Origin: Barnesiella merdipullorum
Lineage (GTDB): Bacteria; Bacteroidota; Bacteroidia; Bacteroidales; Barnesiellaceae
Assembly: GCA_019116365.1 (NCBI GenBank)
Contig: DXBT01000031.1
Coordinates: 1-64,000, forward strand
Length of the DNA: 64,000 nucleotides
Direction: 5' to 3'
This document shows positions 1 through 8,046 of the stretch, piece after piece (the stretch's first letter is position 1; each line of letters opens with the position of its first letter). Below the pieces are notes generated by a model. It saw nothing but the letters and a program-made list of their open reading frames with translations, had not been told where the DNA came from and did not search any database. The position numbers were made by a program, and so were the translations under genes.

Positions 1-414
1 AATGATAGTAAAATGTTCTTTTTCATAATTGATTGTGTTAATGATTTGTTTTTATTGGGATTTGACTCTCTTTCTTGTATTCTCGTCTGCAAATAAAGCA
101 ATAAAATTTAAAACTACAAAGTATTTATATAAATATTTTTCTAATATATGTTCGATTCCAAATATATTTCAAATATGTTTCAAACCTATTTTAAGACTTT
201 TACAATCAATACTTCTTAACACAGGCACATATTAACACACTATAAACCAATGTATTTATAATACATATCAAATTGCATTACACAAAAATTTCACCCCACA
301 AAGAGTGGGGAAGCACCTTTTTATATATTTGAAAATATTTTTCATAATATATTGCTTATTATAAAAATAATTGCTTTATTTGCAAAAAAACAGAGGAACT
401 AAATCGAGACAACC
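1..414. other. AT-rich intergenic region
   Basis: No convincing gene. The only open frame (29-235) is very AT-rich, has no conserved features and no recognisable start context. A small hairpin CCCCAC / GTGGGG at 294-310, followed by a short T-run near 318-322, could be the terminator of a gene upstream of the window. The last 60 bases hold the probable promoter of the sugar-phosphate operon. Confidence 0.6.
352..382 (+). promoter_or_regulatory. Probable promoter of transporter-nanE operon
   Basis: TTG at 352-354, a 20-base spacer, then TTTATTTG at 375-382, one base off the Bacteroidota -7 consensus TAnnTTTG. It lies about 33 bases upstream of the GTG start at 415. Confidence 0.45.
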
Positions 415-1662
415 GTGAAAAAGAATTACAAATGGATTATATTTCTTATTACCACACTGGGGTATAGTCTGTTCTATGTGTGCCGTTTAAGTATAAATGT
501 AGTCAAGAAACCCATTGTCGATTCGGGCTACTTGACCGAGACCCAGTTGGGTATCATCGGTGGAACACTTTTCTTTTCGTACGCGATAGGGAAATTTGTA
601 AACGGGTTCTTGGCCGACCGTTTGAACATCCGTTTTTTAATGGCAGGAGGACTGCTGATGGCAGCGATCCTCAACATCACACTGGGGTTCCATGTACTGT
701 TTGGTGTGTTTGTCATACTCTGGGGTATCAACGGGTGGGTACAGTCACTCGGCGGCCCCTGCAGTGCCATTGCCCTGAACCGTTGGTTTGGCGACAAGCA
801 ACGCGGTACGGTCTATGGGTTCTGGAGTGCCAGCCACAACATAGGCGAAGCTTTTACTTTTATATTTATTGCCTCGATAGTAAGTCTGGCCGGGTGGCAA
901 TATGGATTCATCAACGCCGGCATCCTCGGTATCGTAGGAGCAGTACTCATCTTTATTTTTCTAAAACCTTTCCCACAAAATGCGTCAAATGATATCAGAC
1001 CTACCAGCCAAAAAGAGATTGGTAAAAACCAATTAGGCGTACTCAGGAACAGCTCCATTTGGTTACTGGCCCTGGCCAGTGCCTTTATGTACATCAGTCG
1101 TTATGCGGTAAACAGTTGGGGCGTTTACTACTTCGAAGTCGAGAAACACTACTCCATACTCGAGGCCAGTACGCTCATCTCCATCAGTTCGGTATGCGGA
1201 ATTATCGGCACCGTATCGTCGGGGCTACTCTCCGACAAGCTGTTCAAGGGACAACGATATGCCCCAGCCTGCATAGCCAGCGCCCTAAACCTCATTGCCC
1301 TATGTCTTTTTCTATTCATCCCCAATGGCGGTAAAATCATAGATATTACGGCCATGGTACTCTTCGGAATATCCATTGGCATACTCATTTGCTACCTGGG
1401 TGGACTCATGGCCATAGACCTGGCCCCCAAAACTGCTGCGGGTGCTGCCGTAGGTGTAATAGGCGTTGCCAGCTATATGGCAGCCGGAATCCAGGATATC
1501 ATGAGCGGATTTTTTATCGAGAGCCGCAAACAAATTATCAATGGAGTAGAGGTTATCGACTTCTCATTCATCCGTCTGTTCTGGATACTGTCGGCGCTGG
1601 CCTCGCTACTCCTGTTGATATTCATATATTACAAACATCATAAAAGAGCTTATTCAATATGA
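415..1662 (+). CDS. MFS sugar-phosphate transporter (OPA family)
   Basis: A 415-residue inner-membrane protein with about 12 hydrophobic segments and the N-terminal pattern LFYVCRLSINVVKKP, followed by FADRLN-like loop sequence (FLADRLNIR) typical of the organophosphate:phosphate antiporter family (GlpT/UhpT/UhpC). It probably exchanges a phosphorylated sugar for phosphate. The start is GTG at 415; no better in-frame ATG precedes the first membrane segment. The stop overlaps the nanE start (ATGA at 1659-1662), so the two are translationally coupled. That neighbour suggests the substrate is an amino-sugar phosphate or a compound feeding that pool, but family membership alone does not fix it; a UhpC-type sensor role is less likely because no two-component genes are adjacent. 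Confidence 0.85.
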   Translation: MKKNYKWIIFLITTLGYSLFYVCRLSINVVKKPIVDSGYLTETQLGIIGGTLFFSYAIGKFVNGFLADRLNIRFLMAGGLLMAAILNITLGFHVLFGVFVILWGINGWVQSLGGPCSAIALNRWFGDKQRGTVYGFWSASHNIGEAFTFIFIASIVSLAGWQYGFINAGILGIVGAVLIFIFLKPFPQNASNDIRPTSQKEIGKNQLGVLRNSSIWLLALASAFMYISRYAVNSWGVYYFEVEKHYSILEASTLISISSVCGIIGTVSSGLLSDKLFKGQRYAPACIASALNLIALCLFLFIPNGGKIIDITAMVLFGISIGILICYLGGLMAIDLAPKTAAGAAVGVIGVASYMAAGIQDIMSGFFIESRKQIINGVEVIDFSFIRLFWILSALASLLLLIFIYYKHHKRAYSI

Positions 1663-2369
1663 CTGTGTTAGAAAAAATCAGAAATGGTCTCATTGTCTCT
1701 TGCCAAGCCGAAGAGGGCTCCCCGTTCAACACGCCCAAAGGTGTAGGAGACTTCGCTCGATGCGCCGAACTGGGCGGTGCCGTCGGCATTAGGAGTTGCG
1801 GCGTCGAAAAAAGCCTCTATATCATGCAAAACACATCGTTACCAGTTATCTGCCTTACCAAATCAACCTTCGACGATGGATTCGTGCGCATAACAGGATC
1901 GTTCGCCGAAGTAGAGGCATTGCTGAACATAAACGCCACATTTATTGCGGTCGATGGCACAAATCGGCTACGGGAAAAGATATATACAGGACCCGACTTT
2001 ATTCACAAAATCAAACAGATGCACCCCGATATCCTGGTTATGGCCGATATCGCGACTCCGCAAGAAGCTGTGGCCTGTTACGAAGCGGGTGCCGATTGCG
2101 TATCGACAACCTTGTGTGGTTATACCTCCGACACAATTTCGGTCAACCACAAGCAACCCTCTTTCGGAGTACTGCAAGAATGCATACGGCTGTTACCTCA
2201 TGGATTCCCCATTATGGCCGAAGGCCGGTTCAACAAGCCCGAATATGCCGCACAAGCTATCGAGGAGGGTGCTTGGGCCGTTATCGTAGGGACCTCGATT
2301 ACCCGTCCACAAATAATTACCCAATGGTATGTCGATGCCATTAAACAAACCGTAGCACAAACTCATTAG
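1659..2369 (+). CDS. nanE: N-acetylmannosamine-6-phosphate 2-epimerase
   Basis: NanE interconverts N-acetylmannosamine 6-phosphate and N-acetylglucosamine 6-phosphate in sialic-acid and amino-sugar use. The 236-residue product is the usual family length and is a TIM barrel with recognisable NanE sequence: LIVSCQAEEGSPFN near the N-terminus, GAVGIRSCGV around residue 40, and GADCVSTTLCGYT plus IMAEGRFNKPE in the second half. It overlaps the upstream transporter gene by ATGA and ends two bases before the phosphohexomutase gene. No nanA lyase or kinase gene is present beside it, so here it acts with an imported or cytosolic phosphorylated amino sugar. Confidence 0.93.
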   Translation: MTVLEKIRNGLIVSCQAEEGSPFNTPKGVGDFARCAELGGAVGIRSCGVEKSLYIMQNTSLPVICLTKSTFDDGFVRITGSFAEVEALLNINATFIAVDGTNRLREKIYTGPDFIHKIKQMHPDILVMADIATPQEAVACYEAGADCVSTTLCGYTSDTISVNHKQPSFGVLQECIRLLPHGFPIMAEGRFNKPEYAAQAIEEGAWAVIVGTSITRPQIITQWYVDAIKQTVAQTH

Positions 2370-2371
2370 TC

Positions 2372-3778
2372 ATGAAAATATTCTTTGGAACCGATGGTTG
2401 GAGAGCTTTAGAAGGCTCACAGATCAATGAGAGTTCGGTTGCCACGATTGCCCAAGCTTTCGGTGATTATCTGCACCATAAAAAAGAGAATCCCGTTGTG
2501 GCTATCGGTTATGACAGCCGAAAGAATTCCGACACGTTTGCGAAAGTCTTTGCACGGGTTCTCACCGGTAACGGGATAAAGGTTCTTCTATCAGACCGCA
2601 TTATACCCACGCCGGTCTTGTCTTTCACGGTACTGAACATGCACTGTGATGCCGGTGTGATGATTACCGCCTCGCATAATCCCAAGGAGTACAACGGTAT
2701 CAAGTTCAAGTCGAACTACGGAGGCCCCTTCTCGACCGAAGAGACCAAGAAAGTGGAAGCTCTCTTGTATCACTCGCCGGTAGTGGCATCGCCCGACCTC
2801 ATCGACAAACAGGATTTCACCGAAGCCTATATTCGTCATATCGAGCAGCTCATCGACTTCGACAAGATAAAGGCGACGCACCTACACCTGCTCATCGACA
2901 GCATGGGCGGCGCGGGTCAACGGCTCACCGAGCAGATACTCGCCCGACACAACATCCCGGCTACTACCATTTTTGCCGAACCAGCCACCGATTTTTATGG
3001 ACGTTCGCCCGAACCCATTGAGAAAAACCTGCCCCCCCTTACTCAGGCATTAAAAGCCGGCAATTACGCGTTTGGCGTGGCTACCGACGGTGATGCCGAC
3101 CGGGTGGGTGTATGCCTCGACACGGGTGAATGGCTCTCGGCGCAGCACACCATCTTGCTGCTGGTCGATTATCTGAAACGAGTAAAACAGACACCGGGTG
3201 GTATCGTAAAGACTTCGTCCGTATCGGATAAGATACGACTGCTGTTTGCCAACGATGCGACTCCCGTTTATGAAGTTCAAGTAGGATTCAAATATATCTG
3301 CGATATCATGATTCAGCACGAAATCGCCTTCGGAGGTGAAGAGAGCGGAGGGTTCGGCTACGGCATGCACATACCTGAGCGAGACGGTGTATTTTCGTCG
3401 TTACTCCTGCTGGAGATGCTGGCGGTCTCGGGATACTCCAAATTGTCGGAGTACTTCAAGATGCGTCAGAGCGACCTGGGCCTCGTGCACTACGATCGCA
3501 TAGACCTGAAGTATGACCGTCCCGACAAAAACGACCTGTTGCCCCATCTGTCGCAACATACCCCCGGATCGATAGGTGAATGGCCTATCGTCGATGTGCA
3601 GCGATTCCTCAGCAGCCGCGGTATCGTCAACGGGCTCAAATTCCTGCTGGGGCCTTGTCGATGGCTTCTCATGCGTAGCTCCGAAACCGAAAACATCGTC
3701 CGTTTTTATGCCGAAGGTCAATCAGATGATGAGGTAAAAAGATTGCTTTCATGTGGCCGGGAAATACTCGGCATCTAA
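2372..3778 (+). CDS. Phosphohexomutase (PGM/PMM family)
   Basis: A 468-residue alpha-D-phosphohexomutase. Visible motifs in order: the phosphoserine loop TASHNPKEYNG near residue 100, the metal-binding loop DGDADR near residue 240, and the sugar-binding loop GGEESGGFGYG near residue 325. The fourth, phosphate-binding loop, normally R-P-S-G-T-E-P, reads RSSETEN near residue 433, so the usual glycine is replaced. It isomerises hexose 1- and 6-phosphates; the exact sugar cannot be told, and the sequence does not look like GlmM. It is the third gene of the transporter-nanE operon (2-base gap) and is followed by a strong terminator. Confidence 0.88.
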   Translation: MKIFFGTDGWRALEGSQINESSVATIAQAFGDYLHHKKENPVVAIGYDSRKNSDTFAKVFARVLTGNGIKVLLSDRIIPTPVLSFTVLNMHCDAGVMITASHNPKEYNGIKFKSNYGGPFSTEETKKVEALLYHSPVVASPDLIDKQDFTEAYIRHIEQLIDFDKIKATHLHLLIDSMGGAGQRLTEQILARHNIPATTIFAEPATDFYGRSPEPIEKNLPPLTQALKAGNYAFGVATDGDADRVGVCLDTGEWLSAQHTILLLVDYLKRVKQTPGGIVKTSSVSDKIRLLFANDATPVYEVQVGFKYICDIMIQHEIAFGGEESGGFGYGMHIPERDGVFSSLLLLEMLAVSGYSKLSEYFKMRQSDLGLVHYDRIDLKYDRPDKNDLLPHLSQHTPGSIGEWPIVDVQRFLSSRGIVNGLKFLLGPCRWLLMRSSETENIVRFYAEGQSDDEVKRLLSCGREILGI

Positions 3779-3838
3779 AACCCAAGTCTGCTCATATTCT
3801 TTAGACACAATGACCAGACCCGGGTAAACCCCACGAAA

Positions 3839-3875
3839 GAGGCAGCTCCCTAAATGCAGGGGCTGCCTCTTTTTT
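3839..3875 (+). terminator. Intrinsic terminator of the nanE operon
   Basis: Stem GAGGCAGC / GCTGCCTC (3839-3846 with 3862-3869), extended by CCCT / AGGG, then a T-run from 3870. It sits between convergent genes, 61 bases after the mutase stop. Confidence 0.85.
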
Positions 3876-3896
3876 ATCTCCTATCTCCACCGCTCT

Positions 3897-6227
3897 TTAC
3901 TTGGTGGTTTTCTTGCGAATCGGTTTTTTCTTGGCGGGAGCCTTGTCGGCCTCTTCGATAATCTTCATGCAGTCGGCAAAAGAGAGTGAGGCAGGCTCGG
4001 TGCCTTTGGGCAGTTTGTAATTCTTTTTCTTGTAGGCGATGTAGGGCCCGAAACGGCCGTTGAGCACCTCGAGATCGGGGTCTTCGTCAAACTTCTTGAT
4101 GAAGCGTTGCTTCTCTTCCTCGCGCTTGTGCTCGATAAGGGCTATCGCTTCGTCGAGGGTCACGCCTTGTGGGGTGTATTCCTTGGGCAGCGACACATAC
4201 TTGCCGTCGTGGCGGATGTAGGGCCCGAAACGACCGATGCCTACGACTACCGTCTTGCCCTCGAAATCGCCCAGCGTACGGGGCAGGTCGAAGAGTTTCA
4301 AGGCTTCGTCAAGGGTTATGGTACTCATCGACTGGCCCTTGAGCAGCGAGGCAAACAGGGGTTTCTCTTCGTCGTCGGGGGTACCTATCTGCACGAGCGG
4401 CCCGAAACGACCTATCTTCACCGATACGGGACGCCCGCTCTTAGGGTCGGTTCCCAGCACACGCTCGCCTACCTTGTGCTCCAGACGCAGAGCCATCGCA
4501 TTCTCTACAACGGGGTGGAAGAGTTTGTAGAAGTGATCGATCTCGTCGCTCCACTCGGTCTTGCCTTCGGCGATATCGTCGAACTGCTGCTCGACGTTGG
4601 CCGTGAAGTTGTAGTTGAGAATCTCGGGGAAGTACTGGGTGAGGAAGTCGTTGACCACAACGCCTATGTCGGTAGGCAACAGTTTGCCTTTGTCGGCACC
4701 GGTAATCTCGGTCTTCTCGACTGCGCGTATATTCCCGTCGCTGAGGGTGAGCAGGTGGTATTTGCGCTCGGTACCTTTGCGGTCACCCTTCTCGACATAC
4801 TCGCGTTGCTGGATGGTCGAGATGGTGGGGGCATAGGTCGAAGGACGGCCTATACCCAGCTCCTCGAGTTTACGCACGAGGCTGGCCTCGGTATAGCGTG
4901 CGGGAGCCTGCGAGAAACGCTCGGTGGCCGTAGCGGTTGAGAGGGTGAGGGCCTCGCCCCTTGTCAAGGAGGGCAGCATCTTGTCGTCGCCATCGGCATC
5001 GCCCTCGTCGTCGGTCGATTCCATATATACTTTCAGGAAACCGTCGAATTTCAGTACCTCACCCACGGCTACGAAATATTCCTTCCGCCCCGATATGGTG
5101 ATGGTGGCGGTGGTCTTCTCCAGTTCGGCATCGCTCATCTGCGAGGCGATGGTGCGCTTCCAGATCAACTCATACAACCGCTTTTCCTGGGCCGACGAGT
5201 TAATCTCGTGGTGACTGATGTAGGTGGGACGGATGGCTTCGTGAGCCTCTTGCGCCCCTTTGGTATGGGTGTGGTAGTTGCGGGTATGCAGGTATCTTTC
5301 GCCCAGGGTCTTGACGATTTCGTCCCTGGTGGTGTTGATGGCGAGCGACGAGAGGTTTACCGAGTCGGTACGCATGTAGGTGATGTGTCCGGCCTCGTAG
5401 AGTCGCTGGGCTACCATCATGGTCTGTGCCACCGAGAATCCCAGTTTGCGGGCCGCCTCCTGTTGCAGAGTCGAGGTGGTAAAGGGAGCTGCCGGTGATT
5501 TCTTGGCCGGCTTCACCGTCACGTCGCCAATGGTGAATGTGGCGCTCTTGCAGGCCTCGAGCAAGGCCATCGCTTCGGCTTCGGTTTTGAGCCGTTGGTT
5601 CAACTCGGCCTTCAACACTTCGCCGCCGGGCAAGAGGAACTCGCCCACCACACGATAGGCGGCCTCGGGATGAAACGAGGCTATCTCGCGCTCACGCTCC
5701 ACAATCAGACGCACGGCCACCGACTGCACACGACCTGCCGAAAGCGCCGGCTTCACCTTTTTCCAAAGCACCGGCGAGAGTTCGAAACCTACAATGCGGT
5801 CGAGCACCCGACGTGCCTGCTGGGCATCGACCCGATTCATGTCGATATCCCGTGGATTGGCTATGGCATGGAGTATGGCGTCTTTTGTAATTTCATGAAA
5901 TACAATACGTTTTGTCTTCTCGGGCTTCAGTTTCAACACCTCGAACAGGTGCCAGGCAATAGCCTCTCCCTCGCGGTCCTCATCGGAAGCCAGCCACACC
6001 ATATCGGCTTTGGCCGCCTCGGTCTTGAGGGTCTCTACCAGCTTTTTCTTGTCGGCAGGGATTTCATAAATGGGTTTATAATGATGGGCTATATCGATGC
6101 TGAAGTCTTTCTTTTTCAGGTCCCTGATATGCCCGTAGCTTGAGAGGACTTCATAGTCCTTACCCAAGAATTTCTCTATCGTTTTAGCCTTTGCCGGAGA
6201 CTCTACGATCACCAAATTTTTTGCCAT
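3897..6227 (-). CDS. topA: DNA topoisomerase I (type IA)
   Basis: Relaxes negative supercoils by cutting one strand. The 776-residue protein has the N-terminal Toprim domain (VIVESPAKAKTIEKFLG from residue 5; acidic DEDREGEAI at 82-90), the catalytic tyrosine Tyr284 in GHITYMRTDSVN, and the SAGRVQSVA motif at 163-171. The C-terminus lacks zinc fingers and instead carries three GRFGP-type repeats (LVQIG, YIRHDGKYVSLP, YIAYKKKNYKLP) followed by a lysine-rich tail, the form common in Bacteroidota. It is transcribed alone, convergent with the nanE operon. Confidence 0.97.
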   Translation of the reverse strand: MAKNLVIVESPAKAKTIEKFLGKDYEVLSSYGHIRDLKKKDFSIDIAHHYKPIYEIPADKKKLVETLKTEAAKADMVWLASDEDREGEAIAWHLFEVLKLKPEKTKRIVFHEITKDAILHAIANPRDIDMNRVDAQQARRVLDRIVGFELSPVLWKKVKPALSAGRVQSVAVRLIVEREREIASFHPEAAYRVVGEFLLPGGEVLKAELNQRLKTEAEAMALLEACKSATFTIGDVTVKPAKKSPAAPFTTSTLQQEAARKLGFSVAQTMMVAQRLYEAGHITYMRTDSVNLSSLAINTTRDEIVKTLGERYLHTRNYHTHTKGAQEAHEAIRPTYISHHEINSSAQEKRLYELIWKRTIASQMSDAELEKTTATITISGRKEYFVAVGEVLKFDGFLKVYMESTDDEGDADGDDKMLPSLTRGEALTLSTATATERFSQAPARYTEASLVRKLEELGIGRPSTYAPTISTIQQREYVEKGDRKGTERKYHLLTLSDGNIRAVEKTEITGADKGKLLPTDIGVVVNDFLTQYFPEILNYNFTANVEQQFDDIAEGKTEWSDEIDHFYKLFHPVVENAMALRLEHKVGERVLGTDPKSGRPVSVKIGRFGPLVQIGTPDDEEKPLFASLLKGQSMSTITLDEALKLFDLPRTLGDFEGKTVVVGIGRFGPYIRHDGKYVSLPKEYTPQGVTLDEAIALIEHKREEEKQRFIKKFDEDPDLEVLNGRFGPYIAYKKKNYKLPKGTEPASLSFADCMKIIEEADKAPAKKKPIRKKTTK

Positions 6228-6254
6228 ACGCGCAACTTTCGTTCAAATTTTGCG

Positions 6255-6262
6255 CAAAAATA
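6255..6262 (-). promoter_or_regulatory. Probable -7 box of topA
   Basis: On the minus strand TATTTTTG matches TAnnTTTG about 28 bases upstream of the topA start. No clear -33 TTTG at the right distance, so support is partial. Confidence 0.4.
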
Positions 6263-6356
6263 GGAAATCGAATTGTAAAACAGAGCGTTTTTTACTTTTT
6301 TATTAAATAATGTATAACTGCAAGTGGTCTTATAAAGCGCTTGAGACATCCCGATT

Positions 6357-8024
6357 TCAGAATTTGAAATCGACCCCGAACATGAAGTTAATACCCTGCC
6401 CCGGCATGCCGTAGGCGATATCGTACTTGCGATTCAACACATTGTCGGTGAGGCCATAAAGCGAGAACCACGGGGTGAAGGCATAGGAGGCTTTCACGTG
6501 TACGAGGTGCATGTCGGGGATAGAGCCCAACACCCCATATTTGCGCACGGCTGCAAACTCGTATCCGGCCTCGAGATAGAGACTCGACAACGGTTTGTAG
6601 CACACATCTATTTCGCCCTGCCATTGCGGGCGGTCATACGACACAACCTGCTTGCCACGGCTGGTGGTCCAGCGGTAGTAATCGACCCGAGCCGAGGCTT
6701 CCCACAGAGAGCCGTAGCGATACGACAGGTCCAACCCGGCTTTGAAGGCATAGGCATCCATTCCCCAGAAGCGGGAAACACCCGTAAACTCGCCGTTCAA
6801 GGTCTGCTCGGGCAAGAGGAAGAGCACCTGCTTGCCTATCTCGTATCCGCCCGAAAGGCCCAACGAGAAGCCTCGCAAGGCGTTGACCCGCAACCCCAAT
6901 TGGGCATCGAGCGGGATGTAGCTGTTATCGATCATGGCCGAGGGGTTGAAGTAGAGCGTATAGGCCGATACCCGATTCCAGGTATTCAGCTGTTTACCAC
7001 CGGTGAGCCAGGTGTAGAATTGCAGGTTGGGCACGATGGTCCAGTCGAACCGTATGTCGGGAGCAAAGCGGAATATGGTGCCGTTGTTAAACGAGACATC
7101 GGCCTTGACACCGGCCGAGAGCGACACCCGGTCGTTGTGCCAGTTGTAGCTGGGATTGAGCGACAGCATGGCATAGCCCGACACCGACGGCAGATGGCTG
7201 TAGCCCACATAGTCGAACACACCGTCGATGGCAATATCGCTATGTTTGTCGATGGGGGCCATGAGGGAGAAGTCGGCCTCTACCACATTCTCGGCCGCCC
7301 CCTTGTCGCCCGACAGATAGCCCCGCTGGTAACCATAGCGATAATAGGCCAGCGAAGCCTTGTAGAGCATTTGTGCCTTGGGATTGTTGGAGGCAATATC
7401 GCTCTTGAGGAAGAAGCGGTTTATCTCCTGCCCGGGCGAAGCGATGCCCTGTACTCCGGGATAGCGCAACCCGTAATAGTTGAACGCGTCATAGCGATAA
7501 CCGCCCCGGACACCCAGATCGAGTTTTTCGAACGTGTGACGATAGTCGGCCACCAACCGCTCTTCGAGTTGCCTCATCGTGCGCGAGGTTTCATAGCCGG
7601 GCAGCTTTTGGTTGTAATCGACCGAGCCGCAGGTCGAGCGATGTTGCCACCACACTCCCAGGCGATCTTTCTCGCTCTGCAAGATGCGGTAACCGGCATT
7701 GCCCACCATATTCCAGTAGTTTCCCAGACCGAAGTCGAAATAGCCGCGCGAGCCATTTTCCCGTGCCGGGTCGCCAAATCCACCCGGTTGCAGTTGCACA
7801 GCCCGAGCCTCGAGCGAAGCGGGCACCGTCCAGTCGCTGTATTGTATCGACTGGCGGGTAACGACGGGAGCCTCGACCTCGGGCAGGGTATTGATTTTCG
7901 ACGCATCACGCACAATGGGCGTAAAGTCTTTCTCTATGGTTACCTCCCGACGCAGGGAGTCGGCCTGCTGAGCCGACAGCATAAACGGGATTATCAATAT
8001 CGTCAAAAAAGAAAAGCGTTTCAT
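6357..8024 (-). CDS. Outer-membrane beta-barrel, TonB-receptor-like
   Basis: A 555-residue protein with a signal peptide ending LSAQQ and the early motif VTIEKDFTPIVRDASKINT, followed by many alternating amphipathic strands rich in Tyr and Trp and a C-terminal strand ending in Phe (FGVDFKF), as in outer-membrane barrels. The ending NVLNRKYDIAYGMPGQGINF resembles TonB-dependent receptors, but there is no plug domain and the length is well below a normal receptor. It starts 22 bases after the large TPR protein and is probably co-transcribed with it. The KDFTPIV block plus TPR partner is a pairing I recall from other Bacteroidota. Substrate unknown. Confidence 0.75.
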   Translation of the reverse strand: MKRFSFLTILIIPFMLSAQQADSLRREVTIEKDFTPIVRDASKINTLPEVEAPVVTRQSIQYSDWTVPASLEARAVQLQPGGFGDPARENGSRGYFDFGLGNYWNMVGNAGYRILQSEKDRLGVWWQHRSTCGSVDYNQKLPGYETSRTMRQLEERLVADYRHTFEKLDLGVRGGYRYDAFNYYGLRYPGVQGIASPGQEINRFFLKSDIASNNPKAQMLYKASLAYYRYGYQRGYLSGDKGAAENVVEADFSLMAPIDKHSDIAIDGVFDYVGYSHLPSVSGYAMLSLNPSYNWHNDRVSLSAGVKADVSFNNGTIFRFAPDIRFDWTIVPNLQFYTWLTGGKQLNTWNRVSAYTLYFNPSAMIDNSYIPLDAQLGLRVNALRGFSLGLSGGYEIGKQVLFLLPEQTLNGEFTGVSRFWGMDAYAFKAGLDLSYRYGSLWEASARVDYYRWTTSRGKQVVSYDRPQWQGEIDVCYKPLSSLYLEAGYEFAAVRKYGVLGSIPDMHLVHVKASYAFTPWFSLYGLTDNVLNRKYDIAYGMPGQGINFMFGVDFKF

Positions 8025-8046
8025 AAGTTCGTTGTATTGAATCGTT

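Noticed and set aside
29..235. 68-codon open frame at the window start
   Set aside because: AT-rich, low complexity, no start context, promoter or family match.
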